From: Endozoicomonas sp. SCSIO W0465
Lineage (GTDB): Bacteria > Pseudomonadota > Gammaproteobacteria > Pseudomonadales > Endozoicomonadaceae
Assembly: GCF_023716865.1 (NCBI RefSeq)
Contig: NZ_CP092417.1
Span: 2,644,001-2,708,000, forward strand
Direction of reading: 5' to 3'
DNA: 64,000 nucleotides
Both the position numbers and the translations under genes were made by a program. The notes beneath the pieces are model-generated. The model did not search any database. It was not told the DNA's origin and was given only the letters and a program-made list of their open reading frames with translations. Below, piece by piece: positions 53,883-64,000 of the stretch (the stretch's first letter is position 1; each line of letters begins with the position of its first letter).

Positions 53883-55373
53883 TTGTTCTATCATTTCTCA
53901 CTGATAAAACAGGTCATGCTTCCACTTTCTCCTAAACCATGGTCAGAACTAACTTTTGGATGTGCTGATTTGGGCGATACTCGACGTACAAAACGACTTG
54001 TCAAAGTTGCTGCCGAGCTTTCAGCTCATACCGGTAATTCTTTGTCATCTTCATGCGAAGGTTATACCGCACTGGTAACTGGAGCTTACCGGCTGATTGA
54101 GAATGAGGCCGTAAAGCCTGAAGCAATAGCTGAGGCAGGCTTTCAGGCAACTGCCAAAATAGCGAGACAGTCTCGCCTACTTCTGGCTCTCGAAGATACA
54201 ACAACCCTGGGTTATAAACATGCTGTCAGATCCGAGCTTGGTGATCTTGGAGGTCCTGAAGGCTCTAAAACCAGAGGATTCCACGTCCACTCTGTCTTCT
54301 TGGTTGATGCGGATACAGAGCGAAGCATTGGGCTTATTGATCAAGAACGATGGGTTAGAGAGGACGTTCAGCGGGGGAAAAAGAACCAACGTCGTCAGCT
54401 ACCTTACGAGGGAAAGGTCGTCAGCTACCTTACGAGGGAAAGGAAAGCTTTAAGTGGCAAAGAGCCTCTGAAAACACAGAACAAAGGATGGGGGGTAAAA
54501 TGCCTGACATCATCAGTGTTTGCGACCGGGAGGCGGATATATACGAATATATGCACTACAAACTGGATAACCGACAGCGGTTTGTTGTAAGAGCTACACA
54601 AAACAGAATCCTGGTGGATGGCGAACTCTTATTATTTGATTCCTTAGCTCAGACTGAAGTGTTGGGGAAATATACGATAGTGGTTCCTCAAAAAGGAGGT
54701 AGAAAGAAGCGAAAGGCAACGCTGCAGGTCAAAAGAAAGAAGATGACAATACAGGCGCCGCAAAGGCCAGGCAGGCGGCAGGCCGGAACCGGTAACTATG
54801 AATATTGTGTCGGCTGAAGAGATTGGCAATGACTCCGAAGACCGTTTGCACTGGGTACTATTGACAACTGAAGATATTGAAACATTCGAAGACTGTCGCT
54901 CTATCATTCGATTTTACGAGCTCCGATGGCGAATAGAAGAGTTCCATAAGGCTTGGAAATCGGGAGCAGGAGTAGAAAGGCTTCGTCTGCAATCTCCGGA
55001 TAACATTGAACGACTTGCGGTCATATTAATGTTTGTCGCTGTCAGACTAATGCAAATCCGTGAAGCATTAATGTTACCGAATGACAGGCAGCACAAAGAC
55101 AGAAAGCTTTGGAGTGAAAAAACACTCGCGAATGAGGTGGTCAGTGATGATGAATGGCAGGTTCTCTGGCTAACCTATGAAAAAAAAGCGTTGCCCGATA
55201 AGCCGCCAACAGTCACTTGGCTGCTTCAAACGATTGCTCGGCTTGGTGGTTGGGGTGATTCAAAGCATACAGGGCAGCCCGGCTGGTTAGTGGTATGGGA
55301 AGGCTGGGCGAAATTGCAGGATCGGGTAAAAACCTGGCAGATAGCCCGGCAGTTCAGCGCTGGAGAGATGTGA
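53883..55373 (+). pseudogene. Tn5-type transposase, broken by a 26-bp duplication and a second shift
   Basis: Tn5-like N-terminus (WSELTFGCADLGDTRRTKRLV, LALEDTTTLGYKHAV with first D). At 54390-54443 a 26-bp unit (GTCGTCAGCTACCTTACGAG + GGAAAG) is directly duplicated, shifting frame. The middle part (MPDIISVCDREADIYEY, second D) and the C-terminal part (YELRWRIEEFHKAWKSGAGVE, the YREK signature) are each in other frames. Confidence 0.88.
54392..54443 (+). repeat. 26-bp tandem duplication inside the Tn5-type transposase
   Basis: Two perfect adjacent copies of a 26-bp unit. Since 26 is not a multiple of three, the duplication itself inactivates the gene and could be reversed by deletion of one copy. 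Confidence 0.85.
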
Positions 55374-55434
55374 TCAAGAGTCAGGTCTTAAACAGGTCGA
55401 TATCCCTGACTATATTGAGTACCTTCCGGTTAAA

Positions 55435-57167
55435 CCGTCATTCAGCACCCGTATCAGGAATAAATTTCCTGATACGGTCGCCCAAGAATTGAAATAATAG
55501 TCAACTGCCTTTCTTGTAATCCAACCACATGCTTTTCATGTCCATCGACCAATAGCACGTTGATACCCTGAAAGCAGAAAAACACCCAACGCGCTGTCGG
55601 GTTTTGGCAGGGTTTCCGCTTCATGTCCGGGAAAAACCGACTCTGTCGTTTTAGCTCATGCCTAATTCGATGCTGAATCGCCGCATACACTAACAGACAC
55701 AGCGTCATCACCATCAGCAAGGCTTCTATTCGTTCCGGTTTCTTTAAAAACAGCGAAGAAACCAGAAACTCCGGGCTCTTCAAAAACCGAAAGCCACGCT
55801 CTACTGACTGTTGTGATTTGTAAGTACTTAGCACTTCTGCTGTACTCAGCCGACTGTCGTCCAGATCATTCGTCGCCAGCACAAAGCAACCCAGAGAACA
55901 CTCTGCATCTTTGCGACAGTCAACGGATACCCAAGGATATCCGCTCACATAATATTCAATACTGTCCGGTTTAGAGCCTTTCTCCGGACGACCTACCTTG
56001 GTATAGCAGGGTTTCTCAGTAATGACAGGTTCCGCCTGACAATAAATAGTTTTTGACTGCCATTCATCGAACGCACGCAATGCGTCGGTTTCACACTTGA
56101 AGGCTTTTTTGGCCAGTTTACTGGTCAGCGCTTCTGCTTCTTTCTCAGACTTCTTTAGCATTTTTTTCAGCAGTGTTTTTTGTTCGCTCTTTCGAGCCTG
56201 CTCGCTGCGGACCAGAATCCAGCGCTGGGAGACACCCGCATGATCTGACAGCATTTCATGACTCTCATAGCCCTCAGCACCCTCCACTGGTGTCATTTCA
56301 CAAGAAGCGACACTGTCAATCAGTTCTCTGGCTTCTTTGATTTTTGACGGAACCCGGGTGATAAATTGCTGGCCCTGCTGATGAAGTATCTGTACGTTAT
56401 CTGTTGTATAAAGTGCTGCATCACCAATCAGGTAGCGATTATTCAGGGCTTCCCGGTAGGATTTCAAATGGCTGCTGATGACTTTTTTAAAGTTTTTATT
56501 GTCGTTTACGTTGCCACTGGACGCTTTCATAAAAACGGGAATACCGGCCTGATTTTCCGTCATCATCAGCAGTATTGCCTGGTTGAGCTCGGGTCGATGA
56601 TCCCTGCTGTATCCACGACAGAGTTTGATACAGTGCATATCTTCTTCGTCGACGTCAGATTCGCTGTTATAAACGCCGTCCACATGCAAGCTTGTTGAGT
56701 CAAGGTTCAGAGCCTTGCACGGCAGTTTTAAGACATTCACTGCCTTGACAGCCAGCGATAAATAGACCTCACTTACATCCAGTTCAAAAAGCTGATCCAG
56801 GGCTCTGCCGAGTACACTGTCGTTAATGTGTTCGGGTTTAATACCGGGCCTGATGAGTTTATCCAGCGGTTTATCAGCATGAAACTCCGGGAACATATGA
56901 AGCGTGCGGGCAGTGAACCCAAGGCCGTTAAGCAGCATTGATACTACGGTTTCGCCAAAGGAAATATTCCGGTGTTCAGATTGGTTAGGAACCAGGGAAT
57001 CCAGATGATTAGAGATACCGAGTTCTTTGCACATACCGGCAACCAAACCCATATGATCGATACGTTGAATGTGGAACTGATGAGGATGCATTGGACATGT
57101 TCATTCTGAGAATTTTTTACATTTTAGCCGGTGTAGGGAAATTCTCAGATTGAGTGCTGAATGACGG
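55435..57167 (-). mobile_element. IS1634-family element, copy 2, complete, nested in IS66 copy C
   Basis: 1733 bp, same ends as copy 1. The exact 6-bp duplication GTTAAA lies at 55429-55434 and 57168-57173. Confidence 0.93.
55454..57091 (-). CDS. IS1634-family transposase, copy 2
   Basis: 545 residues from ATG at 57091, the same protein as copy 1, with intact D-D-E regions. Two identical copies at different sites with distinct duplications indicate recent activity. Confidence 0.9.
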   Translation of the reverse strand: MHPHQFHIQRIDHMGLVAGMCKELGISNHLDSLVPNQSEHRNISFGETVVSMLLNGLGFTARTLHMFPEFHADKPLDKLIRPGIKPEHINDSVLGRALDQLFELDVSEVYLSLAVKAVNVLKLPCKALNLDSTSLHVDGVYNSESDVDEEDMHCIKLCRGYSRDHRPELNQAILLMMTENQAGIPVFMKASSGNVNDNKNFKKVISSHLKSYREALNNRYLIGDAALYTTDNVQILHQQGQQFITRVPSKIKEARELIDSVASCEMTPVEGAEGYESHEMLSDHAGVSQRWILVRSEQARKSEQKTLLKKMLKKSEKEAEALTSKLAKKAFKCETDALRAFDEWQSKTIYCQAEPVITEKPCYTKVGRPEKGSKPDSIEYYVSGYPWVSVDCRKDAECSLGCFVLATNDLDDSRLSTAEVLSTYKSQQSVERGFRFLKSPEFLVSSLFLKKPERIEALLMVMTLCLLVYAAIQHRIRHELKRQSRFFPDMKRKPCQNPTARWVFFCFQGINVLLVDGHEKHVVGLQERQLTIISILGRPYQEIYS

Positions 57168-58749
57168 GTTAAAGAATGCAATAAATGTCAGGCGTCTCTT
57201 CTTGATAGTGAGCCGGTCAAATATATTGAACGACAGGTGTTTGAACCAGGGAGACCGGGTGAATTTGAAGTAACGGCCCATAGAGCTGAAGTAAAAATCT
57301 GCACTTGTGGTTGTCGGAATCAGGCTGAATTCCCGGAAGGTGTTACCGCTGCCGCACAATATGGCTCAGCCACACAGGCTATGGCCGTCTATCTTAACCA
57401 ATACCATTTCCTGCCTTTTAAGCGCGTGTCAGAGTATTTTAATACTCTCTATAAAATGAGTGTAAGTGCAGGCACTGTCGCCAATTTTGTGGCCAGAACC
57501 TATGAAAATCTGGCTTCTACTGAAGAGGTTATTCGTGACGCCTTGCGGGAATCGTCTGTTGCCGGAGCCGATGAAACGGGTATGCGGGCCGAGGGCTCTT
57601 TGCACTGGCTACACGTTATGCGGGATGAACAATGGACGCTCTACTACTTGTCTGAAAAGCGAGGTCGTGAGGCCATGGACACGATGGGCATACTGCTAAC
57701 ATTTGCAGGCGTTCTGGTTCATGATCATTGGAAATCCTATTTTGCATATGCGGCAACTCACGTACTTTGCAATGCCCATCACCTGAGGGAGCTTTTGGGT
57801 GTTGTTGATAGGGACAGCAATCAACTGGCGTTGCGATTGATGAAGCTACTGAGGCTTTCCTGGCATTACTGCAAGGGCTTTAAGACCATAGGTATGCTAC
57901 AGATGCCAAGTGTTGTCTGTGAACGAATCGAGAAGATTTATGACCGGTTGCTTCAGCGGGCTCTAATGAAAAATGAAAGAAGTCGTCTATATGGAGAAGC
58001 AACGAGAGGAGCTTAAGCGCAAGAAAGTCAAGAATACTAAAGCTTACAATCTCTTCAAACGACTCACTGAGTTCAAGGCTGAGACACTGCGCTTCATGTC
58101 AGATTTTACCATTCCCTTCGATAACAATGGCAGTGAACGGGATGTTCGAATGGCCAAGTTAAAGCAGAAAATCTCAGGCTGCTTCAGGAGTGCAGACGGT
58201 GGTTCTATGTTTGCACGGATTCGCAGCTATTTGTCGTCTGCCAGAAAACAGGGAATGGACATATATCAATCACTTCATAGAGCTGTTCGGAATTACTGTA
58301 ATATGCCTTTGCTCAGTGCTGAATAGTTACGTTAGATTAAAAAATAAATACTCACCACTTATACACTTTAATACGCTGAAAGTGCAGTATTTACTAGCCT
58401 GGGCATTCAGAAGTCGGAATCATCATTTCTTTGATCTTGAGCAACATGGCTACTGTTTTCGTTTTTGTGGATAGCAAACAATGACCAGCTTTAGCATGGT
58501 TGATTGAATGACGCATGATAAGCCTATTTGGCAGGACTTTTTTAGGTTTCATTTACTGGATAATTACGGTTTTTTATTATGGATAAAGCAATTTCACCTG
58601 GTGCTTCAATCAGGCAATCAAGTTTCCTGCCTGCTATTAAAGATAAAGAAAATAAGCATCCTGATTCCACTATTACAATGGGTCGGTCAAAACGATGCGT
58701 TAATACCTACCATGTCGATAGAGGAAAAGTCTATTTTCCTTTTTATAAA

Positions 58750-59858
58750 CTCAAGTTACGCACCTTGCTGAAAATCAGCCATTATTGGTGGCATGAAAAA
58801 TGATCTCATAGAACTTTATTCTGACTACCTGTTGTCGTCGTCTGGGAAGACCACTGCAACGGGAGTGTCAGAGCTTTTGGATAATGTCTACAGTCATGAC
58901 CAATTCACCCGATTGCTTTCAAACAATGAGTTTACCAGTCGTGACTTATGGCTTTACGTTAAACCCGTCGTGCGACAGGTTGAGTGCAGTGATGGGGTTT
59001 TGATCTTTGACGATACGATTCAGGAAAAGCAGTTCAGCAAAGAGAATGCCCTGAACACCTGGCATTTTGATCATACAAAAAATCGCACCGTGAAAGGTAT
59101 AAATCTGCTCAATGCACACTACCATGCCGGAGATGCGTCGATTCCTGTCGCCTATAAATTGATCGAGAAAACCATCCTGTACACCGACTTGAAGACACAA
59201 AAAGGTAAGACGATATGCAGAGCAAACCAAAAATGAAATGATGCGGGAGATGCTGATGATTTGCTGCCATAACCAGCTTATGTTCCGCTATGTCCTTGCA
59301 GATAGCTGGTTTTGCTCAAACGACAATATGATGTTTATTCGACACGACTGTAATAAACATTTCCTGATGGCGATGAAGTCAAACCGCAAGGTATCCCTCA
59401 GTCTGGACGACAAATTACAAGGCCGTTCACAGCGTATAGATACTGTTGATTTTTCAGAAGATAAGCCTGTACAAGGGTGGATAGCAGGTGTCGATTTCCC
59501 TGTTCTGCTATACCGTCAGGTCTTTAAAAACAAAGACGGAAGCACAGGCATTCTCTATCTGGTTTGCAGCGATCTTGACTGTGATGCCGAGACTCTCAAG
59601 GCAATCTACGAGAAACGGTGGAAAGTCGAGGTCTTCCATAAAACGCTGAAATCGAATGCGTCAATGGCCAAGTCACCGGCGCATACTGTGAGAACACAGA
59701 GTAATCATATCTTTCTTTCAATTTACTCAGCCTTCAGGTTGGAAGTATTGTCATTGAAAGTAAATCTGAATCACTTTCAGCTCAGAGCCAAAATCTATAT
59801 GGCAGGGCTGAAAGCTTCGTTGGGGCAGCTGAGAGAGCTGTTAGCTGCGTAACTTCAG
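58750..59858 (+). mobile_element. IS4-superfamily element, fourth kind, decayed
   Basis: 1109 bp, ends CTCAAGTTACGCA and inverted CTGAAGTTACGCA. The exact 7-bp duplication TTATAAA lies at 58743-58749 and 59859-59865. Confidence 0.88.
58793..59852 (+). pseudogene. IS4-superfamily DDE transposase, one frameshift
   Basis: The N-terminal ORF (58793-59236) has LIFDDTIQEKQFS (first D pair) and FDHTKNRTVKGINLLN. One base is missing or extra near 59208, after which the true frame continues RYAEQTKNEMMREMLMICC, then FRYVLADSWFCSNDN (second D) and YEKRWKVEVFHKTLKSNASM (E) to the stop at 59850. Inactive as read. Confidence 0.85.
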
Positions 59859-60255
59859 TTATAAAATCAGTAGTGATGGTGAAATTCAGAACAAAAGCGT
59901 AAGTTTTGACCTGGATGAGCTGCGCAAGCTCCTTAAAAGGAATATTGACGATAAAAATACCCGGTATATTGAACCCATCCCGGATAAGTGTATTCAGCGG
60001 AGCGGTTCAGTTGTTTCTGTTATTACACCCACACCAAAAATATATCCAATCAAGCCAGCCAGTCAATCAGGTGAACTTTCAACTAGTACAGCTGAGGAGC
60101 GAATAAATGCGTCGGTAAGTATAAATTCGGCAGTAAAGAGTTCCAAGCTGGCAGTCGATGGCATTGAACCAATAATAGATATTATAACGCCGGATTGGTC
60201 AGGTCGATGTGTTAATAAGTACCATATTGACGGAGATAAAATCTATTTTCCTTTT

Positions 60256-61287
60256 GGCTCTTTTCGAATTCCGAACTGCTGAACTATCCTTGGTGGATAT
60301 AATTAGCCATCGCCAGCATTGACCATGAATATAGGCCGAATCTCAGATCTCATCAGTAATGACACCTGCTTTGAGATGATCCGTGAGAACCGCTGGCCAG
60401 ATGGCACTGTTCTCTGTCCGCACTGTGATTCTGAGAATGTCAAAAAGAATGGACACGACAATGTGCAGGTAGAGTGCCAGCACTATTACTGTAAGTCCTG
60501 TAAGCGCTACTTCGATGACCTGACAAATACGGTTTTCGCAGGACACCACCGACCACTCAAAGTCTGGATTGCCTGTCTCTATTTAATGGGGCTGAACGTC
60601 TCCAACAGCCAGATAGCTCAGGAACTTGATCTGTGTGTCAGTGATGCACACCATATGACCACAGTCTTACGAAATGGTGTTGTTGACCGAAAGCCTGAAG
60701 TGATTCTTGATGGCGAAGTTGAATTCGACGAGGTCTACATTGTAGCTGGTCACAAGGGACACCCTGAAGCATTAAAAAAATCTGGATCGTCCACCGAGAA
60801 AAAGAAGGCTTAAAGGCGCTCCGGGCCGTGGGACTCTTGAAAAAGACAAACCGCCGGTATTGGGAATGATTCAAAGGGGAGGTCAGGTCATTATCAACAT
60901 GCTGTCGAACGTTAAGAAGGCGACAATCGAACCATTTATCAAGAAACACGTAGCCCCACAGAGCCAGATTTATACCGATGAATACAACATCTATGATGAC
61001 CTTGAAAGCTGGGGCTTCAGACATAAAACGGTCTGTCACGGCAAAGGTGAGTATGCTCGTGATGATGACAAAGACGGTATTTACGAGGTGCATGTTAATA
61101 CTATGGAGGGGTTTTGGTCACTTCTACGCTCGTGGCTAAGGCCTCACAGGGGAATATCCCAAGAGGCTTTACCCCTTTACCTTGGCTTTTTTGAGTTTTT
61201 GCATAATATTGGCCGAAGAGGCAAAAGTCTTCTTCAGCCCTTAGTCAACTTGCTGGTTACATAGCAGTCTGGAATTGGAAAAGAGCC
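60256..61287 (+). mobile_element. IS1595-family element, copy B (MITE parent type)
   Basis: 1032 bp, same as copy A. The exact 8-bp duplication TTCCTTTT lies at 60248-60255 and 61288-61295. Inserted in the second module of the modular-repeat gene. Confidence 0.93.
60325..61264 (+). pseudogene. IS1595-family transposase, copy B, same frameshift as copy A
   Basis: Identical arrangement to copy A: N-terminal frame to STEKKKA at 60813 and the rest from about 60815 in another frame, the break lying just after a run of seven A. Either both descend from one broken copy, moved in trans, or the run allows productive slippage. Confidence 0.85.
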
Positions 61288-61295
61288 TTCCTTTT

Positions 61296-62435
61296 TATAA
61301 ATTCAGTAGTGATGGCAAAGTTCAGAACAAAAGTGTGCGATTTGATTTGGATGAGCTGCGCACATTTATTAAAAGAAATATTGATGTTGAAAACACCGGG
61401 GGTGGTGAGCCATTCCCTGATAAGTGTGTTAAACAGGGTGGTTCAGTTGTTTCAATTATTACTCCCACACTAACACTGTATTCAAGCAAATCTGCCAGTC
61501 AATCAGGTAAAATGACGACCATCTCGACAAAGGAGCAGATTATTACTGCGAGTCCTGATGACCGTATTGCCGACAGTGGAAAAAATAAAATGATGACTGC
61601 TACTAACAATATTGCAGTACATCAACCAACGGTATCACCTTCCAACCTTCACACAATTACATCATCAGACAATGTCAGCCCAACGGCAGAAAATATACAT
61701 CCGGGTGTAGAGGGAACCAAACCGTTAGCTGCCAGTATTGATCCAACGTCAGAAATGACGGTTCCAACAACGAGCAGCAACACACCGACAACTGAATATA
61801 TTACTCCAGCAACCAGTAATGCCACACCAACAAGTCAGATATTGGTCGCACCAACAACACCAGCCACGGTCAATATTGTTGATGATTTTCTTTCCGCTAC
61901 GGCAGCATCGACCAGCATAGGGAGACTTAAAAACGATTTGACAGGACTTCAAAAATCGTATCCACAAGCAGATTTTGCCACTTTACTTACCACTGTGGAT
62001 GAGACCCTGACCTTTTATAAGTTTGTTAGCCTGGTCACTACGCTGTCATTTTTTATCGATACGATTAAGGATGCCCATCCGGAAGCAGCCGGTTACTATA
62101 AAAACCAATTAAAAAACCTGCTTAACAATATCAATCAACATTACGCTAAAAAAACGGATTCCGATCGAACCAAAAGAGCACCATGGGAATTCGCTGAAGT
62201 ACTTAAAAATCTGGTTGCATTTGAATCTGCACCCATGAAAGCAGAGATGTTGTCATTTTTTAAAGGTTTTGAAGAAATGCGGGTTGAGTTGATCGATTCT
62301 GTTCATTCCGGATTTTCGATTTCACCAGAGCTAAGAACACTAATTGATACTTTACAAAGTAGCGATGTGAATATTGGTAATCTAATGAGGCAGATAAATA
62401 AGGAGACTGCAGACCTGGTTTCAGAATCAAACTAG
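61296..62435 (+). pseudogene. Modular-repeat protein gene, 3' part, ended by an IS66 insertion
   Basis: Continues the 58579 gene in phase (YKFSSDGKVQNKSVRFDLDELR..FIKRNIDVENT), then a long Thr/Pro/Ser-rich linker (PTTSSNTPTTEYITPATSNATP) and a helical C-terminal domain of about 180 residues (TFYKFVSLVTTLSFFIDTIK, SFFKGFEEMRVELIDSVHSG). The stop TAG is formed by the last two gene bases and the first base of the IS66 end, so the original protein was longer. Restored length without elements is about 566 residues. Function unknown; layout suits a secreted or surface protein. Confidence 0.6.
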
Positions 62436-63754
62436 TAACTATTCAGCACTGAGCAAAGGCATATTACAGTAATTCCGAACAGCTCTATGAAGTGATTGAT
62501 ATATGTCCATTCCCTGTTTTCTGGCAGACGACAAATAGCTGCGAATCCGTGCAAACATAGAACCACCGTCTGCACTCCTGAAGCAGCCTGAGATTTTCTG
62601 CTTTAACTTGGCCATTCGAACATCCCGCTCACTGCCATTGTTATCGAAGGGAATGGTAAAATCTGACATGAAGCGCAGTGTCTCAGCCTTGAACTCAGTG
62701 AGTCGTTTGAAGAGATTGTAAGCTTTAGTATTCTTGACTTTCTTGCGCTTAAGCTCCTCTCGTTGCTTCTCCATATAGACGACTTCTTTCATTAGAGCCC
62801 GCTGAAGCAACCGGTCATAAATCTTCTCGATTCGTTCACAGACAACACTTGGCATCTGTAGCATACCTATGGTCTTAAAGCCCTTGCAGTAATGCCAGGA
62901 AAGCCTCAGTAGCTTCATCAATCGCAACGCCAGTTGATTGCTGTCCCTATCAACAACACCCAAAAGCTCCCTCAGGTGATGGGCATTGCAAAGTACGTGA
63001 GTTGCCGCATATGCAAAATAGGATTTCCAATGATCATGAACCAGAACGCCTGCAAATGTTAGCAGTATGCCCATCGTGTCCATGGCCTCACGACCTCGCT
63101 TTTCAGACAAGTAGTAGAGCGTCCATTGTTTCATCCCGCATAACGTGTAGCCAGTGCAAAGAGCCCTCGGCCCGCATACCCGTTTCATCGGCTCCGGCAA
63201 CAGACGATTCCCGCAAGGCGTCACGAATAACCTCTTCAGTAGAAGCCAGATTTTCATAGGTTCTGGCCACAAAATTGGCGACAGTGCCTGCACTTACACT
63301 CATTTTATAGAGAGTATTAAAATACTCTGACACGCGCTTAAAAGGCAGGAAATGGTATTGGTTAAGATAGACGGCCATAGCCTGTGTGGCTGAGCCATAT
63401 TGTGCGGCAGCGGTAACACCTTCCGGGAATTCAGCCTGATTCCGACAACCACAAGTGCAGATTTTTACTTCAGCTCTATGGGCCGTTACTTCAAATTCAC
63501 CCGGTCTCCCTGGTTCAAACACCTGTCGTTCAATATATTTGACCGGCTCACTATCAAGAAGAGACGCCTGACATTTATTGCATTCTTTAACCGGAAGGTA
63601 CTCAATATAGTCAGGGATATCGACCTGTTTAAGACAAGTGCCCTGATGCCCTTTCTTTCCACCGGCTTTATTACCAGAAGACTGTCTCAGACTTTTAGGA
63701 TTGGGTTTTTCATCCGATGGATCGGTACCTTTATCTGCGGAAAGGTCGTCAGAA
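62436..63754 (-). mobile_element. IS66-family element, copy D, incomplete within the window
   Basis: Starts GTAACTATTCAGCAC at 62436 and matches copy B until 63754 (GTCGTCAGAA), where an IS1595 element of the third kind is inserted. The rest lies outside the window. An extra T near 63129 (CATTGTTTCATCC) breaks the frame. Confidence 0.9.
62439..63754 (-). pseudogene. IS66-family transposase, copy D, frameshifted and interrupted
   Basis: The C-terminal part is readable from 63125 to 62439 (QWTLYYLSEKRGREAMDTMG to CNMPLLSAE). The N-terminal side is in another frame (63522-63103 and beyond) because of a single-base insertion. The first ~80 codons are cut off by the element at 63755. Confidence 0.88.
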
Positions 63755-64000
63755 GGCTAAGTTACCGTTAATGGTTGGAAGCACCAATGTTCAGTAATTC
63801 TGCTGATCAACCGGCCAACAGTTAATTTTTTTGCTGCCGTCAGTTCTCGCCTCCAGGCCAGATAATGGGGAAGGTAACGAGTTGCAACCCCTTGGAATAC
63901 GCCGCCAATCCAGCGTTTTAAATGACTGTGATAAGAATTTACAGTCTGGATGTGGTAGATGCCTTCAACAACATGTTGACCTGCTGATGTCACCAGCTCC
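63755..64000 (-). mobile_element. IS1595-family element, third kind, copy 2 (runs off the right edge)
   Basis: GGCTAAGTTACCGTTAATGG at 63755 and the following 245 bp match 35916-36160. The transposase C-terminus (ending FQPLTVT, stop near 63757) is in frame as far as visible. Confidence 0.9.

Larger units (their letters stand above)
53857..55384 (+). mobile_element. IS50/Tn5-like element (IS4 superfamily), decayed
   Basis: 1528 bp, ends CTGTCTCTTGATCACA and inverted CTGACTCTTGATCACA, close to the IS50 end CTGACTCTTATACACA. The exact 9-bp duplication GTCTTAAAC, as for Tn5, lies at 53848-53856 and 55385-55393. Confidence 0.9.
53529..58326 (+). pseudogene. IS66-family transposase, copy C, in pieces
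   Basis: The N-terminal third (53529-53856) runs to GHQGTCLK, a short piece lies between the two guests, and the rest follows from 57168. A further 7-bp duplication near 57970 (CTAATGAAAAATGAAAG) shifts the frame after QRALMK, splitting the C-terminal part at 58016. Non-functional. Confidence 0.9.
53440..58330 (+). mobile_element. IS66-family element, copy C, carrying two nested insertions
   Basis: IS66 sequence at 53440-53856, 55385-55434 and 57168-58330, interrupted by an IS50-like element and an IS1634 element. The outer 8-bp duplication GTTAGATT lies at 53432-53439 and 58331-58338. Without the two guests it would be ~1.6 kb like copy B. Confidence 0.92.
58579..60255 (+). pseudogene. Modular-repeat protein gene, 5' part, interrupted by an IS
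   Basis: ATG at 58579 (MDKAISPGASIRQ...). Exon 58579-58749 ends VNTYHVDRGKVYFPFYK. After removal of the element at 58750-59858 and one TTATAAA it continues at 59866 as ISSDGEIQNKSVSFDLDELR..LLKRNIDDKNT, through GSVVSVITPTPKIYPIKPASQSG to CVNKYHIDGDKIYFPF, where IS1595 copy B is inserted. The module (V-N-x-YH-D-x-K-YFPFYK-SSDG-QNKSV-FDLDELR-KRNID) repeats, so the protein was built of tandem domains. Family not recognised; no signal peptide. Confidence 0.65.

Overview
The window looks like a stretch of chromosome from a marine gammaproteobacterium of the Oceanospirillales/Pseudomonadales type. It reads most like an Endozoicomonadaceae-type, host-associated genome; that assignment is an inference from gene order and gene content, not from a database search. 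The ordinary core is umuDC (left edge), tRNA-Asp and tRNA-Val, rdgC, cnoX, and the block purC | bamC-dapA | bcp | perM - tusA-like - bepA (about 9.4-19.5 kb). This block has the order known from Pseudomonas, except that gcvR is missing between dapA and bcp. Further core genes are polB, an acyl-CoA synthetase, a DUF2237 gene and apeB.

From about 20 kb rightwards, and also at 4-8.6 kb, the DNA is saturated with insertion sequences. I could place both ends and the target-site duplication of most of them. The families are IS3, IS66 (two kinds, one in four copies), IS1595 (three kinds), ISNCY-like (two copies), IS4 (two copies), IS1634 (two copies), ISKra4, an IS50/Tn5-like element and two other IS4-superfamily elements. 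There are also three copies of a ~160-bp MITE related to an IS1595 element and one IS5-type MITE. Several elements are nested. They have broken polB, a DISARM-like drmA, a winged-helix gene, a KAY/SEK-repeat protein gene, a modular-repeat protein gene and an NLS-bearing repeat protein gene. Removing each element plus one duplication copy usually restores the reading frame exactly. This level of decay suggests a recent host-restricted lifestyle with relaxed selection.

The most unusual content is at 38.0-49.9 kb. It comprises two proteins with eukaryotic-type homeodomains (38059-39111 and 45029-45787), a protein with an SV40-like nuclear localisation signal followed, across a frameshift, by 48-residue repeats (46250-49187), and a SET-domain protein (about 49230-49865). 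The two homeodomain proteins also share a C-terminal block. Homeodomains and a SET domain interleaved with bacterial housekeeping genes (polB, acyl-CoA synthetase, apeB) are best explained as a cluster of nucleus-targeted effectors acquired or evolved by an intracellular or intranuclear symbiont or parasite. This is inference; no secretion signal could be established.

Layout: 1-1 kb umuDC with a LexA box and a MITE; 1-4 kb small exported or hypothetical proteins; 3-8 kb the interrupted KAY-repeat gene, an IS3 element, an 8-bp tandem array and an IS66 element; 8-9.2 kb element debris and tRNAs; 9.4-19.5 kb core genes; 19.6-24.4 kb a truncated 5S rRNA end and IS elements; 24.4-35.5 kb IS66, ISNCY, IS4 and IS1634 elements inserted in and around the remnant drmA operon; 35.7-37.3 kb the interrupted winged-helix gene; 37.5-51.4 kb the effector-like cluster among core genes; 51.7-64 kb mostly insertion sequences, around a gene for a modular-repeat protein.
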